Positions 1 through 7,945 of a stretch of 27,919 bases of DNA are shown piece after piece. Origin of the DNA: Pseudomonadota bacterium. Lineage in GTDB: Bacteria; Pseudomonadota; Alphaproteobacteria; Rhizobiales; Beijerinckiaceae. The stretch covers positions 1 to 27,919 of the forward strand of contig JAFAEL010000069.1 of NCBI GenBank assembly GCA_023423995.1, given 5' to 3'. Both the position numbers and the translations under genes were made by a program. Each line of letters begins with the position of its first letter. Positions within the stretch are counted from its first letter, which is position 1. The notes beneath the pieces are model-generated. The model had not been told where the DNA came from. It saw only the letters and a list, made by a program, of their open reading frames with translations, and made no database searches.

Positions 1-746
1 GTCTCGTAGAGCTTCGTCAATTCGCGCGCGACCGTCGCGGCCCGCGGGCCCAGCACGGCGGCAGCGTCGGCCAGCGACTCGGCCAGACGATGCGGCGCCT
101 CGTAGAGGACGAGGGTCCCAGGAATGTCTGCGAGCTCCGCGAGTCGCGTCTTTCGCGCGGCCGATCTCGCGGGCAGGAAGCCCTCGAAGAAGAACCGGTC
201 CGTCGGCAGCCCGGAGACGACGAGCGCGGCCAGGGCGGCGGAGGCGCCGGGCAAGGGTATAACCGGCAGGCCTTCCGCGATCGCGGCCTCCACCAGCCGG
301 TACCCGGGGTCGGAGACGAGCGGGGTTCCGGCGTCGGAGACGAGCGCGAGCGCCTGCCCTTCGCGGATCCGGTGGATCATCCGCTCGCGCACCGCCTCGT
401 TGGAATGCTCGTGATAGCTCACGAGCGGCGTTGTGATGCCGTAATGGGCGAGGAGGGTCCGGGTCACACGCGTATCCTCGGCCAGGACCGCGTCCGCGGC
501 CGCAAGGATCTGGAGGGCGCGCAGGGAAATATCGCCGAGATTGCCGATCGGGGTTGCGACAACATAGAGGCCGGCCGGGATCGGCTGAGCCTCGGCTGCC
601 AGGCCAAAGGCCGTAAAGGTCGCCGGGCCTCGGCCAGGGGCAGGGCGCCCCTCCTGCCCGGGGCGGCGCGTGCGATTGTCGATGACCTGGACCATCGGGC
701 TTGTGTGCCATGCCGCGCGACCGAACGGAACGGCATGGACTTTCAT
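1..746 (-). CDS. rsmI: 16S rRNA (cytidine(1402)-2'-O)-methyltransferase RsmI, C-terminus cut by window edge
   Basis: The minus-strand translation contains LYVVATPIGNLGDISLRAL, then AEDTRVTR, VSYHEHSNE, ALVSDAGTPLVSDPGYRLV, PLPGASA, GLPTDRFFFEGFLP and LVLYEAPHRL, the hallmark series of the RsmI branch of the tetrapyrrole-methylase fold. RsmI uses SAM to 2'-O-methylate C1402 in the decoding centre of 16S rRNA. About 248 codons are visible; the last visible segment is ARELTKLYE, so roughly the C-terminal 50-70 residues lie outside the window. Two in-frame ATGs compete: 746 (an AAAAAAGG run touches the start codon) and 695 (no visible Shine-Dalgarno). The shorter form would still leave about 30 residues before the core, as is usual for alphaproteobacterial RsmI, so the start is uncertain. 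The gene is divergent from the PBP-activator gene with a short shared upstream region. Function is confident from motifs. Confidence 0.93.
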   Translation of the reverse strand, partial: MKVHAVPFGRAAWHTSPMVQVIDNRTRRPGQEGRPAPGRGPATFTAFGLAAEAQPIPAGLYVVATPIGNLGDISLRALQILAAADAVLAEDTRVTRTLLAHYGITTPLVSYHEHSNEAVRERMIHRIREGQALALVSDAGTPLVSDPGYRLVEAAIAEGLPVIPLPGASAALAALVVSGLPTDRFFFEGFLPARSAARKTRLAELADIPGTLVLYEAPHRLAESLADAAAVLGPRAATVARELTKLYE

Positions 747-823
747 CCTTTTTTGTCCATGTCGCCGGATAATGTTCCGGTCTACCCTGGTCAGAAGGGG
801 AGAAGGGTTTTGACGAGGACACC

Positions 824-2020
824 GTGACCGCCCCCCTCTCGCGACGAATCGCCCTGTCCGGGCTACTCGGGGCCTCCGCCGCCGCACTTGCATCCTGCGG
901 CGGCGTGATGGACCCGGGCCGCGGCCGCCCGAGCGCTGCCATCGACCCCCTCGCGGATACCCCGCCATCCACCGGCCCGACGATCGGGACGGGACCCGTC
1001 AAGGTTGCCCTGATCCTGCCGCTGGGCGGTACGGGGCAGGGTGCTTCCGCCGCCGCCTCGCTGCGCAATGCGGCGGAACTCGCGATGTCCGAAACGCAAA
1101 ATCCGGAGCTCACGATCCTGGTGAAGGACGATCGCGGCTCCGCGGAGGGTGCCCGTGAGGCCGCGAACGCGGCTCTGGGGGAGGGCGCGGAACTGGTTCT
1201 CGGCCCGCTCTTCGCGCCGGCCGTGGCGGCCGCCGGAACGGTGGCGCGGGGGCAGAGCAAGCCGGTCATCGGGTTCTCGACGGATGCCGGCGTCGCCTCG
1301 CGCGGCGTCTATCTGCTCAGCTTCCTGCCCCAGAACGAGGTCGACCGCATCATCGACTACGCCGCCTCCCAGGGCCGCCGCTCGATAGCGGCGCTGGTTC
1401 CGGAGACGACCTACGGCACGGTGGTCGAAGGAGCCTTCCGCGAGGCGGCGTCCCGTCGGGGCGTGCGGGTTGCGGGGCTCGAGCGCTATGCGCCGGGCCA
1501 GCCGGCTGCCGCCGTGTCGCGGCTCGCGCCGCTCTTCTCCGGGCAGATCGATGCGATCCTGATCCCCGCCCCCGGCGACGACCTGCCGGCGATCGGCTCC
1601 GCTCTCCAATCCGCCGGCTTCAACCCCTCGCGCGTTAAACCGCTCGGGACCGGGCTGTGGAATGATCCCCGGATTGCGAGCGTGCCTGCCATCCGGGGCG
1701 GCTGGTTCGCGTCGCCGGACACGGCCGGCTTTGCGGCGTTCGCCGGGCGGTATCGCGCGCGTTTCAATGCGGAGCCGACCCGGATCGCAACCCTCGCCTA
1801 TGACGCCGTCTCGCTTGCTGCGGCACTGGCCCGGCAGCAGGGCGCGGGGCGGTATTCAGAAGCCGTGCTCCAGGCCCCGACGGGGTTTTCGGGCGTGGAC
1901 GGCGTGTTCCGCTTCAGGCCTGATGGGACGAACGAGCGCGCGCTCGCCGTCAATGAGGTCCGGGGCGAGGGGGCCGTCGCGATCAGTCCGGCCCCAAGAT
2001 CATTTGCCTCCGCGGGCTGA
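824..2020 (+). CDS. Penicillin-binding protein activator, LpoA-like lipoprotein (periplasmic-binding fold)
   Basis: GTG start with GAGG about 6 bases upstream. The N-terminus has arginines, a hydrophobic stretch and the lipobox LASC with Cys25, so it should be lipidated and anchored to a membrane on the periplasmic side. From about residue 58 (VKVALILPLGGTGQG) to the end it resembles the type-1 periplasmic-binding fold (Peripla_BP_6) found in LpoA, with LVLGPLFAPAV and ALVPETTYG as typical segments. In E. coli, LpoA stimulates the peptidoglycan synthase PBP1A from the outer membrane; this 398-residue protein lacks the N-terminal TPR half of E. coli LpoA, as is usual for alphaproteobacterial members. 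The neighbourhood next to rsmI is familiar from Rhizobiales. A ligand-binding rather than PBP-activating role cannot be excluded. Its 3' end overlaps the convergent diguanylate cyclase gene by 21 bp. Confidence 0.85.
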   Translation: MTAPLSRRIALSGLLGASAAALASCGGVMDPGRGRPSAAIDPLADTPPSTGPTIGTGPVKVALILPLGGTGQGASAAASLRNAAELAMSETQNPELTILVKDDRGSAEGAREAANAALGEGAELVLGPLFAPAVAAAGTVARGQSKPVIGFSTDAGVASRGVYLLSFLPQNEVDRIIDYAASQGRRSIAALVPETTYGTVVEGAFREAASRRGVRVAGLERYAPGQPAAAVSRLAPLFSGQIDAILIPAPGDDLPAIGSALQSAGFNPSRVKPLGTGLWNDPRIASVPAIRGGWFASPDTAGFAAFAGRYRARFNAEPTRIATLAYDAVSLAAALARQQGAGRYSEAVLQAPTGFSGVDGVFRFRPDGTNERALAVNEVRGEGAVAISPAPRSFASAG

Positions 2021-3019
2021 GCTCGCTCTGCGAGTGCGGCTTGGCCGGAGGGCCGGCCCGCTCCAGGCGACCTGCAGGGCGGCCTTGCCCGCTTCGGCGG
2101 GATCGCCGAACAGGCGGACGCCGTTCCGGCCGGCCGATTTGGCGGCGTAGAGGGCCTCGTCCGCCTCGGCGAACAGACCCGAAAGCCTGCGAAGATGGGG
2201 GCGACCGATCGGGGCGGCGCCGATCGACACGGTGACCTCGACGAGATGGCGGTTCCACAGGATGGGCTCGCGCAGGGCGTTGCGCGCCCGTTCCAGTACG
2301 GAGCGGGTCCTCGCCGACTCGAGGGGCGCGCGCAGCAGGACCGCGAACTCATCTCCGCCGATGCGCGCCAGCGTGTCCGCATCGGGAAGATTCTTTCGCA
2401 GCCGTTCCGCGACTTGCCTGAGGCATTCGTCTCCCGCCGCGTGACCGTAGCGGTCGTTGATCTGCTTGAAATTGTCGAGGTCGATCAGGGCCAGTGCGGC
2501 GACATCGCCGTGGCGGATCTCGTCAGCAACCACCTGTCGGTAGCGGGTATCGAAGACACGGCGATTGAGGAGACCCGTCAGCGGGTCGTAATCTGCCAGG
2601 CCACGAAGGCGAGCCCAGGCCTCCTTTTCACGCGTGATGTCCTGCTTGGCGCCAAAGAGCCGAGCGGGCCGCCCGTCCCGGTGCTCGATCCCCGCCGATA
2701 GTCGCATCCATCGAGGCTCGCCGCGCGTGGTTCGAATGCGCGCATCGAGCGTGAAGCTACATCCGGTGGCGATGGTGCGCGCGCGCAGGAACTCCATCTC
2801 GTCCCGCGATTCGTCCGTGTAGAGGCTGAGGATCGCGGCCCGTTGGGGACATGTCTCGACCGGATGTTCGAAGAGCCGATGGACTTCCTCGGTCCATGTC
2901 AGCCGCCCGGTTGCCAGATCGCATTCCCAGCCGCCGATGCCGGCCATCCGTGCCGCCTGCATGTAGAGGCGCGCCGGACCGGCGTCTCTCTCCAGCGGCA
3001 AGCCCGTCCCATACTGCAT
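2000..3019 (-). CDS. PAS domain-containing diguanylate cyclase (GGDEF)
   Basis: 339 residues. Residues about 22-130 form a PAS sensor with PAC tail (WECDLATGRLTWTEEVHRLF to FGAKQDITREKEA), followed by a short linker and a GGDEF domain at about 140-305. Catalytic features are intact: DYDPLTGLLNRR (143-154), DLDNFKQINDRYGH (180-193) and GGDEF at 221-225. It should make cyclic di-GMP from two GTP. The usual inhibitory I-site RxxD is absent: the equivalent positions read P212-D-A-D215. No membrane segment or signal peptide is seen, so it is a cytoplasmic sensor of unknown input. The ATG start at 3019 has GAAGGA about 5 bases upstream. No EAL domain is present. It is a single-gene unit, convergent with the PBP-activator gene and following hemW on the same strand after about 70 bp. 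Confidence 0.93.
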   Translation of the reverse strand: MQYGTGLPLERDAGPARLYMQAARMAGIGGWECDLATGRLTWTEEVHRLFEHPVETCPQRAAILSLYTDESRDEMEFLRARTIATGCSFTLDARIRTTRGEPRWMRLSAGIEHRDGRPARLFGAKQDITREKEAWARLRGLADYDPLTGLLNRRVFDTRYRQVVADEIRHGDVAALALIDLDNFKQINDRYGHAAGDECLRQVAERLRKNLPDADTLARIGGDEFAVLLRAPLESARTRSVLERARNALREPILWNRHLVEVTVSIGAAPIGRPHLRRLSGLFAEADEALYAAKSAGRNGVRLFGDPAEAGKAALQVAWSGPALRPSRTRRASSARGGK

Positions 3020-3091
3020 CCCGTCCTTCGCCTCTTTCGAGCCAAGTCGACGGAAACTAACCCCTCGCGGCTTAAGCCTGGGTTGCCGCGA

Positions 3092-4255
3092 TCAGGCAGC
3101 GAGATCGGCCACGACCGCGTCCAGAACCGGGAATCCCGCAGGCGTCACGGCAATGCGCGACCCGAGATGGCCGGCGATCAGACCGTCTCCGACCAGGTCC
3201 GACACGCGGCGGGAATCGAGGCGCCGTCCCGCGAAGGCGCGATAGCGCTCGGGGTCGATGCCCTCGCGCAGGCGGAGCCCCATGAGGAGGAACTCGTCTG
3301 CCGCTTCCTCGGAGGTGAGCGTCGTGAACTCGGTGAGCCCGTGCCCGTGCTTCTCCACCCGGTCGAGCCAGGTCTCGGGATGCCGCTCCGTCGCAGTCGC
3401 GATCCGGCCATCGGGGGCGACGACACGGCCGTGAGCGCCGGGGCCCACGCCGACATATTCGCCGTAGCGCCAGTAGACGAGGTTGTGCCGGGATTCGGCC
3501 CCTGGGCGCGCGTGGTTGGAAATCTCGTAGGCGGGCATGCCGGCCGCTTCGCAGACTTCCTGGGTCAGATCGTAGAGGATTCGGCCCGCTTCCGGATCCG
3601 GCACGGTCAGGCGGCCCGCCGCATGGAGCTTCTCGAACCACGTGCCCGGCTCGATCGTGAGCTGGTAGAGCGACAGGTGCTCCGCCGCATGGCCGATCGC
3701 CTCGCGAAGCTCGGCCGCCCAGGCCTGCGGAGACTGGTTGGGCCGGGCGTAGATCAGATCGAAGGAGTAGCGGTCGAAGGTCTTGCGCGCGATCTCGACC
3801 GCCGCGAGCGCCTCGGCCACCGAATGCATCCGGCCCAGCCGGCTGAGATCCGCGTCGTTCAGGGCCTGCACGCCGATCGACAGGCGGTTCACCCCGGCAG
3901 CCCTGTAGCCGCGGAACCGCTCGGCCTCGACGCTGGTCGGGTTCGCCTCGAGCGTCACCTCGGCATCGGGCGCGACCGTCCACGCCGCCCCGATCGCGTC
4001 CAGGACGGCCCCGACCGTCTCCGGCTTCATCAGCGACGGCGTGCCGCCGCCGAGGAAAATGCTGGTGACGGTGCGGCCGGACGTGAGCGAGGCCGCATGC
4101 GCGATCTCGCGCGCGAAGGCGGCGGCGAAGCGCGGCTCGTCGATCCCGGTCTGTCGGACATGGCTGTTGAAGTCGCAATAGGGGCACTTCGCGAGGCAGA
4201 ACGGCCAGTGCACGTAAACGGCAAAGCCGGCGTCGCGAGTCGGGTGGTCGAGCAT
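3092..4255 (-). CDS. hemW: Radical SAM heme chaperone HemW
   Basis: 387 residues. [20 protein letters not shown] carries the radical-SAM CxxxCxxC cluster site at Cys20, Cys24 and Cys27, and the residue two after the last Cys is Phe, which distinguishes HemW from true coproporphyrinogen dehydrogenase HemN (CxxxCxxCxC). FLGGGTPSL is the SAM-binding glycine motif, and VTLEANPTS and [10 protein letters not shown] are typical of the family. HemW binds heme and inserts it into respiratory proteins; older annotations call it oxygen-independent coproporphyrinogen III oxidase. The ATG at 4255 is preceded by a GAGAAG purine run. In many proteobacteria hemW follows the dITP/XTP pyrophosphatase gene, but here its upstream neighbour is gapR on the opposite strand. 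Length is normal and there is no sign of damage. Confidence 0.93.
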   Translation of the reverse strand: MLDHPTRDAGFAVYVHWPFCLAKCPYCDFNSHVRQTGIDEPRFAAAFAREIAHAASLTSGRTVTSIFLGGGTPSLMKPETVGAVLDAIGAAWTVAPDAEVTLEANPTSVEAERFRGYRAAGVNRLSIGVQALNDADLSRLGRMHSVAEALAAVEIARKTFDRYSFDLIYARPNQSPQAWAAELREAIGHAAEHLSLYQLTIEPGTWFEKLHAAGRLTVPDPEAGRILYDLTQEVCEAAGMPAYEISNHARPGAESRHNLVYWRYGEYVGVGPGAHGRVVAPDGRIATATERHPETWLDRVEKHGHGLTEFTTLTSEEAADEFLLMGLRLREGIDPERYRAFAGRRLDSRRVSDLVGDGLIAGHLGSRIAVTPAGFPVLDAVVADLAA

Positions 4256-4395
4256 CTTCTCAGCCTAGCACAAATCCGTTGGGCAGGGTGACGCGCCTTT
4301 GTGGCCTTGACGACGCGGGGTCCGGGCGGGCAGGCCGCATCTTTGCTTTTCGAATCGTCGACCGGCGCCCCGCCGGGTGTAGGAGTTGGTGGATC

Positions 4396-4650
4396 ATGGC
4401 CGCAGACGTCGCGGATACCGGTGTCGCAGCCGACGAACTGAAGCAGTTCATCGAGCGCATCGAACGCCTCGAGGAGGAGAAGGCCGGTATCGCGGGAGAC
4501 ATCAAGGATGTTTTCGCCGAGCTGAAGGGCCGCGGCTTCGATGCCAAGGCCGTGCGCCAGATCCTGCGCATCCGCAAGAAGGATCATGCCGAGCGGCAGG
4601 AAGAGGAAGCGATCCTCGAACTTTATATGCAGGCCCTCGGGATGGTGTAA
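4396..4650 (+). CDS. gapR: GapR family nucleoid-associated protein (DUF2312)
   Basis: 84 residues from the ATG at 4396, which has AGGAG about 11 bases upstream. The body [20 protein letters not shown] followed by [20 protein letters not shown] and [20 protein letters not shown] is the DUF2312 signature: a long coiled-coil helix and a basic DNA-binding second half. In Caulobacter, GapR clamps around overtwisted DNA ahead of replication and transcription and stimulates gyrase and topoisomerase IV. The family is mainly alphaproteobacterial, which supports the taxonomic reading. An in-frame upstream start at 4279 would add 39 residues unlike the family and without a ribosome site, so I rejected it. 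The gene is divergent from hemW, with 140 bp between them, and is followed by a possible weak terminator. Confidence 0.92.
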   Translation: MAADVADTGVAADELKQFIERIERLEEEKAGIAGDIKDVFAELKGRGFDAKAVRQILRIRKKDHAERQEEEAILELYMQALGMV

Positions 4651-4656
4651 GGTCGG

Positions 4657-4683
4657 GACGGCACGCAGCCGTCTTTGCTTGTT
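4657..4683 (+). terminator. Possible weak intrinsic terminator after gapR
   Basis: GACGGC (4657-4662) pairs with GCCGTC (4668-4673) across a five-base loop, followed by TTTGCTTGTT. The stem is only 6 bp and the T tract is interrupted, so partial read-through into the LysE-family gene is plausible. Confidence 0.4.
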
Positions 4684-4743
4684 GCGTCGGCCGCCGCCTT
4701 GTGGATGGCTGGGATCGATAGCTTCGCGATCGGGACCTGGCCA

Positions 4744-5361
4744 ATGCTGAACCCGGAACTCTTCCTCGCCTTCCTGCTGATCACCTTTGTCCTGATCGTT
4801 ACCCCGGGACCGATCGTGACGCTGGTCATCGCGACGGGCGCGACCCGGGGCCCGAGGGCGGCACTCGCTACGGTACTCGGGACCGTCATCGGCAACGGCC
4901 TGCTCGTGGGTTCGATCGCGTTCGGCCTGAGCTGGGTCCTGAAGAGCTCGGTGCTGCTGTTCGAGGTCATCCGCTGGGCCGGAGCCGCCTACCTTATCTG
5001 GCTTGGAATCCAGGCCTGGCGGGGTGCCGGGAAGGCCGCGCAGCTCGCCTCGCCGCCCGACAAGGTCCACTTCTGGCGTGGTTTTCTGGTCGCCCTGTCG
5101 AACCCGAAGACGATCGCGTTCTTCACCGCCTTCCTGCCGCAATTCGTCGACCCCAACCTGCCTGCGGAGGTTCAGCTCCTGGTGATGTGCGCGGTTTCGG
5201 TGCTGATGGCGGCGGCGCTGGACGCCTGCTGGGCCGTGGCGTCGGGCCTTGGCCGGACGTGGTTCCTGAAGCCCGCGCGGGCCAGGCTCCTCGGCCGCGC
5301 ATCCGGCGCCGTCCTCATCGGCGGCGGCGTATGGCTCTCGCTTCTCCGGCGTCCTGCCTGA
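4744..5361 (+). CDS. LysE/RhtB family amino-acid exporter
   Basis: 205 residues from the ATG at 4744. The protein is almost wholly hydrophobic with about six membrane segments. Family markers are TPGPIVTLVIATGATRGPRA in the first helix-loop region, the GNGLL segment, RWAGAAYLIWLGIQAWRG, and NPKTIAFFTAFLPQFVDP. LysE/RhtB proteins export amino acids or related metabolites by proton antiport; the substrate cannot be read from sequence. A longer frame opens upstream at a TTG (4675), but the added residues are poor in family similarity and overlap the terminator-like hairpin. No strong ribosome site is visible before 4744, so start confidence is moderate. It lies downstream of gapR on the same strand and is convergent with the CYTH-CHAD gene, with stops 13 bp apart. 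Confidence 0.88.
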   Translation: MLNPELFLAFLLITFVLIVTPGPIVTLVIATGATRGPRAALATVLGTVIGNGLLVGSIAFGLSWVLKSSVLLFEVIRWAGAAYLIWLGIQAWRGAGKAAQLASPPDKVHFWRGFLVALSNPKTIAFFTAFLPQFVDPNLPAEVQLLVMCAVSVLMAAALDACWAVASGLGRTWFLKPARARLLGRASGAVLIGGGVWLSLLRRPA

Positions 5362-5374
5362 CCCGCGCTCGTGC

Positions 5375-6895
5375 TCAGGCGAAGTCGCGCCAGAAGGGCT
5401 TCTTGTCCGAGAAGGTGCGATGCGCCGCGACCGCGGCATCCAGCAGCTCCTGTTCGCGGCTCTCCTCGTCGAGCACGGTTTCCAATCCGAGGGTACCCAC
5501 CTCCGCACGATCCGCGTGGAGTGCCTTCGCCGTCTCGAAGTCGTTCAGCTCGCCCAGGGCTTCCTGGAGGTGCTCGGTTGCCGAAAGGAAGGCCTTGAGC
5601 CTCTTCTTATCCTTCTTGCCTTCGACCAGGCCTGAGAAGAATTCGGCTGCGTAGCGAAGCTTCTTCGCTTCGATCCGGACCTGATGGCGCGCCTCCGCGT
5701 CGATCCCAGCAAGATCGCGGCCTCTCCGCCTGACCCGGCGACGGCGCTTGTCGAGGATCGCGGCGGCCAGTTCCTCGACGGGCCGCGCGAGACGCGGCTC
5801 CTCCGCCTTGCGCCAAGCCCCGTCCTCGGCCCAGGCAAGCAGATCCAGCATGAGGCCGCGATACCGCTTCGACGCAAACGCCTTGGCGACCCGATCATAG
5901 GCGGCCTCGCGATCCGCCCTGAGCTTCCCGATCCAGTCCGGGTCCGGTTCAGGCTGGCCCTCCTCGGGCGCTTCGGCTCGCGCCAGGTAGACGTCGAGGT
6001 TGCGGGCCTCGCCGAGATGGCTCGAGAAGCCGCGCAGCAATTCGCGGATCCCCTGGGACTCCGGGTCGGCCAGAAGATCCTTGAACAGCGACAGGGCGGA
6101 GCGGAGCCGGCGTATCGCGACGCGCGCCTGGTGCAGCGCCTCCATGCGCCGCGCCTCGACTACGCCCGCCTCGTTCAGGCGGAAATGGCGGATGCAGGCG
6201 CGGATGATCGCTGCGACGGCGTCTGCCGTCGGCGTGCCTCGCCTGAGCTTCACCGCTTCCGCCTTGTGGAACTCCGGGCCCTTGCCACCCGAGGCGAGAA
6301 GGTAGCCGTACTCGGATTTCGGGAAGATGCCGATCTTCAGGCTGCCGGCGGATTCCAGGCCCCGCGCGAGGGCGAACAGATCGGCAGCGCTGCCGCGCTT
6401 CAGCTCGAGTTCGAGTTCGGCGATCATCCGCCCGGTGCCGTCCGACGCGATCGTGCCCGCGTCGAGAGCGACCTCGATCGAGGCCGCGTCGCTCTCCACT
6501 TCCCAGGTCGTGCGCTCGACCTTGACCGAGAACATGGGTTGGAGCCTTCCGACCCCGTCTCGGCCGAGCAGCTTTCTCAGGGGCGTCTCGGCTGCCGCCG
6601 CCAGGTCGAGCTCCTCGCCTGCGACCTCCGTCTCCCACTCCGAGCGGTCGAAGAGACCGATGCCGGGCCCGTTATCCGCCTGCTTGACGGTCTGGACGAC
6701 CTTCCCGCCGGCGGAGCGGAGCCGAAGGCTAAGACCCTCGTTCCGCAGGGTTTGATCGGGCGTGTCGAAATAGACGGAGTTCAGCTGCTTTCGCGCTGCA
6801 GGCTGGCCCAGCGTCTTGGCCATGTGCGTCCGCAGGCGGGCCAATTGCTTCGGGCCCACCTCCAGCTTCAACTCCAACTCACGCGGTTCCGACAT
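5375..6895 (-). CDS. CYTH and CHAD domain-containing protein (inorganic triphosphatase-like)
   Basis: 506 residues. The N-terminal CYTH domain (about 2-205) begins with ELELKLEV, which holds the ExExK metal/phosphate motif, and continues with SVYFDTPDQTLRNEGLSLRL, KQADNGPGIGLFDRSEWE and AELELELKRG. The C-terminal CHAD domain (about 220-500) is helical and rich in conserved His, Arg and Lys: RRMEALHQARVAIRRLRSAL and ARHQVRIEAKKLRYAAEFFS. CYTH proteins of this layout (E. coli YgiF type) hydrolyse inorganic triphosphate; CHAD domains bind polyphosphate. The combination suggests work on polyphosphate or its short ends, but no polyphosphate kinase or phosphatase gene lies nearby. The ATG at 6895 begins MSEPRELELK. 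The gene follows the glycosyltransferase on the same strand with 9 bp between stop and start, so it may be third in that transcript. Confidence 0.93.
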   Translation of the reverse strand: MSEPRELELKLEVGPKQLARLRTHMAKTLGQPAARKQLNSVYFDTPDQTLRNEGLSLRLRSAGGKVVQTVKQADNGPGIGLFDRSEWETEVAGEELDLAAAAETPLRKLLGRDGVGRLQPMFSVKVERTTWEVESDAASIEVALDAGTIASDGTGRMIAELELELKRGSAADLFALARGLESAGSLKIGIFPKSEYGYLLASGGKGPEFHKAEAVKLRRGTPTADAVAAIIRACIRHFRLNEAGVVEARRMEALHQARVAIRRLRSALSLFKDLLADPESQGIRELLRGFSSHLGEARNLDVYLARAEAPEEGQPEPDPDWIGKLRADREAAYDRVAKAFASKRYRGLMLDLLAWAEDGAWRKAEEPRLARPVEELAAAILDKRRRRVRRRGRDLAGIDAEARHQVRIEAKKLRYAAEFFSGLVEGKKDKKRLKAFLSATEHLQEALGELNDFETAKALHADRAEVGTLGLETVLDEESREQELLDAAVAAHRTFSDKKPFWRDFA

Positions 6896-6904
6896 GGCGC
6901 TCGC

Positions 6905-7945
6905 CTAGCCGGCCGAGCGTAGCACGAGTGCACGAGGCGTCGACACCGGCTCCCTGAGAGGGACAACATGCGAGAGAAAGGCGCGGGCGCTTTCCTCCCA
7001 CGAATGACGGAGCGCAAACGCGCGGCACCGCTCCCGCGGGATCCGGAGCGCCGCAAGGGCCGCCCCTCGGAGATCATGATCGAGCACGGCCACGTTGCTG
7101 CCGGCGAGCACATCCCTTGGGCCCGGGGCCGGAAAAGCGGCGACCGGAACACCGGAGGCCAGCGCTTCGAGAAGCACGATCCCGTAAGTGTCGGTCAGGC
7201 TCGGAAACACGAAAGCGTCCGCTGACGCAAAGATGCGGGCGAGATCCTCTCCCGTTCGGAGACCGAGAAAGACGGCGTCGGGATGCGCCGACTGCAAGAA
7301 GGCGCGCTGCGGGCCGTCGCCGACGACGAGCTTGGTTCCCGGCAGGTCGAGGGCGAGAAAGGCCGGCAGGTTCTTCTCCACCGCGAGCCGGCCGACGAAG
7401 AGGAAGATGGGGCGGGGCAGGTCGAGGGTGGCGGAGCGGGGGCGAAACAGCGCCGTGTCCACGCCTCGCGCCCAGACCTTCAGGCGCGCGAAGCCGCGGC
7501 TTTCGAGCTCGCGCGCGAGGCTGGCGGTCGACACCATGGTGGCCGAACCCGCATTGTGGAACCGCCGCAGCCAGGCGTAACTCCAGGCGAGAGGGATCGG
7601 CGCTCGGACCCGGAGGTATTCGGGAAAGCGGGTGTGGTAGCTCGTCGTGAAGGCGAGGCCGCTGCGAAGGCAGAACCTGCGCGCCGCCATGCCGATGGGG
7701 CCTTCGGTCGCGACGTGGACCGCGTCGAACCCGTTCTCCTGCACGAAGGAGGCGACGCGGCCTGCCGTCGCGAAGGAGAGGCGGATCTCCGGATAGGTCG
7801 GCATCGGCGCGGCCGCGAAGGCGGCCGGCGTCAGGAACGTCGTCTGGACGCCCACCCGGGCGAGAGCGGCGGCGGTCTCGTCGAGCGTCCGGACGACCCC
7901 ATTCACCTGGGGGGCTGCCGCGTCGGTCGCGACGAGTAGGCGCAT
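6905..7945 (-). CDS. Glycosyltransferase family 4 (GT-B, GT1 superfamily)
   Basis: 346 residues. The N-terminus MRLLVATDAAAPQVNGVVRT and the C-terminal FPSLTDTYGIVLLEALASGV are characteristic of retaining GT-B transferases of the mannosyl/glucosyl type (MgtA-like). The first acidic residue of the usual EX7E motif is Asp (D-X7-E), a change common in this subfamily. FLFVGRLAVEKNLPAFL is the nucleotide-sugar binding segment. It likely transfers a hexose from GDP- or UDP-sugar to a lipid or glycan on the cytoplasmic face; donor and acceptor are unknown. Its start overlaps the stop of the upstream LpxH-like gene by one base (TGATG), indicating translational coupling. No signal peptide or clear membrane helix is visible. 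Confidence 0.9.
   Translation of the reverse strand: MRLLVATDAAAPQVNGVVRTLDETAAALARVGVQTTFLTPAAFAAAPMPTYPEIRLSFATAGRVASFVQENGFDAVHVATEGPIGMAARRFCLRSGLAFTTSYHTRFPEYLRVRAPIPLAWSYAWLRRFHNAGSATMVSTASLARELESRGFARLKVWARGVDTALFRPRSATLDLPRPIFLFVGRLAVEKNLPAFLALDLPGTKLVVGDGPQRAFLQSAHPDAVFLGLRTGEDLARIFASADAFVFPSLTDTYGIVLLEALASGVPVAAFPAPGPRDVLAGSNVAVLDHDLRGAALAALRIPRERCRAFALRHSWEESARAFLSHVVPLREPVSTPRALVLRSAG

Noticed and set aside
2843..4291. Long open frame antisense to hemW (482 codons)
   Set aside because: It mirrors hemW in a high-GC genome, has no family motifs, and its composition is the Arg/Gly/Asp/Glu-rich type expected of shadow frames.
5356..5382. CCTGA/TCAGG hairpin between the LysE-family and CYTH-CHAD genes
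   Set aside because: The stem is only 5 bp with a loop of more than 10 bases and no T tract, too weak to call a terminator.
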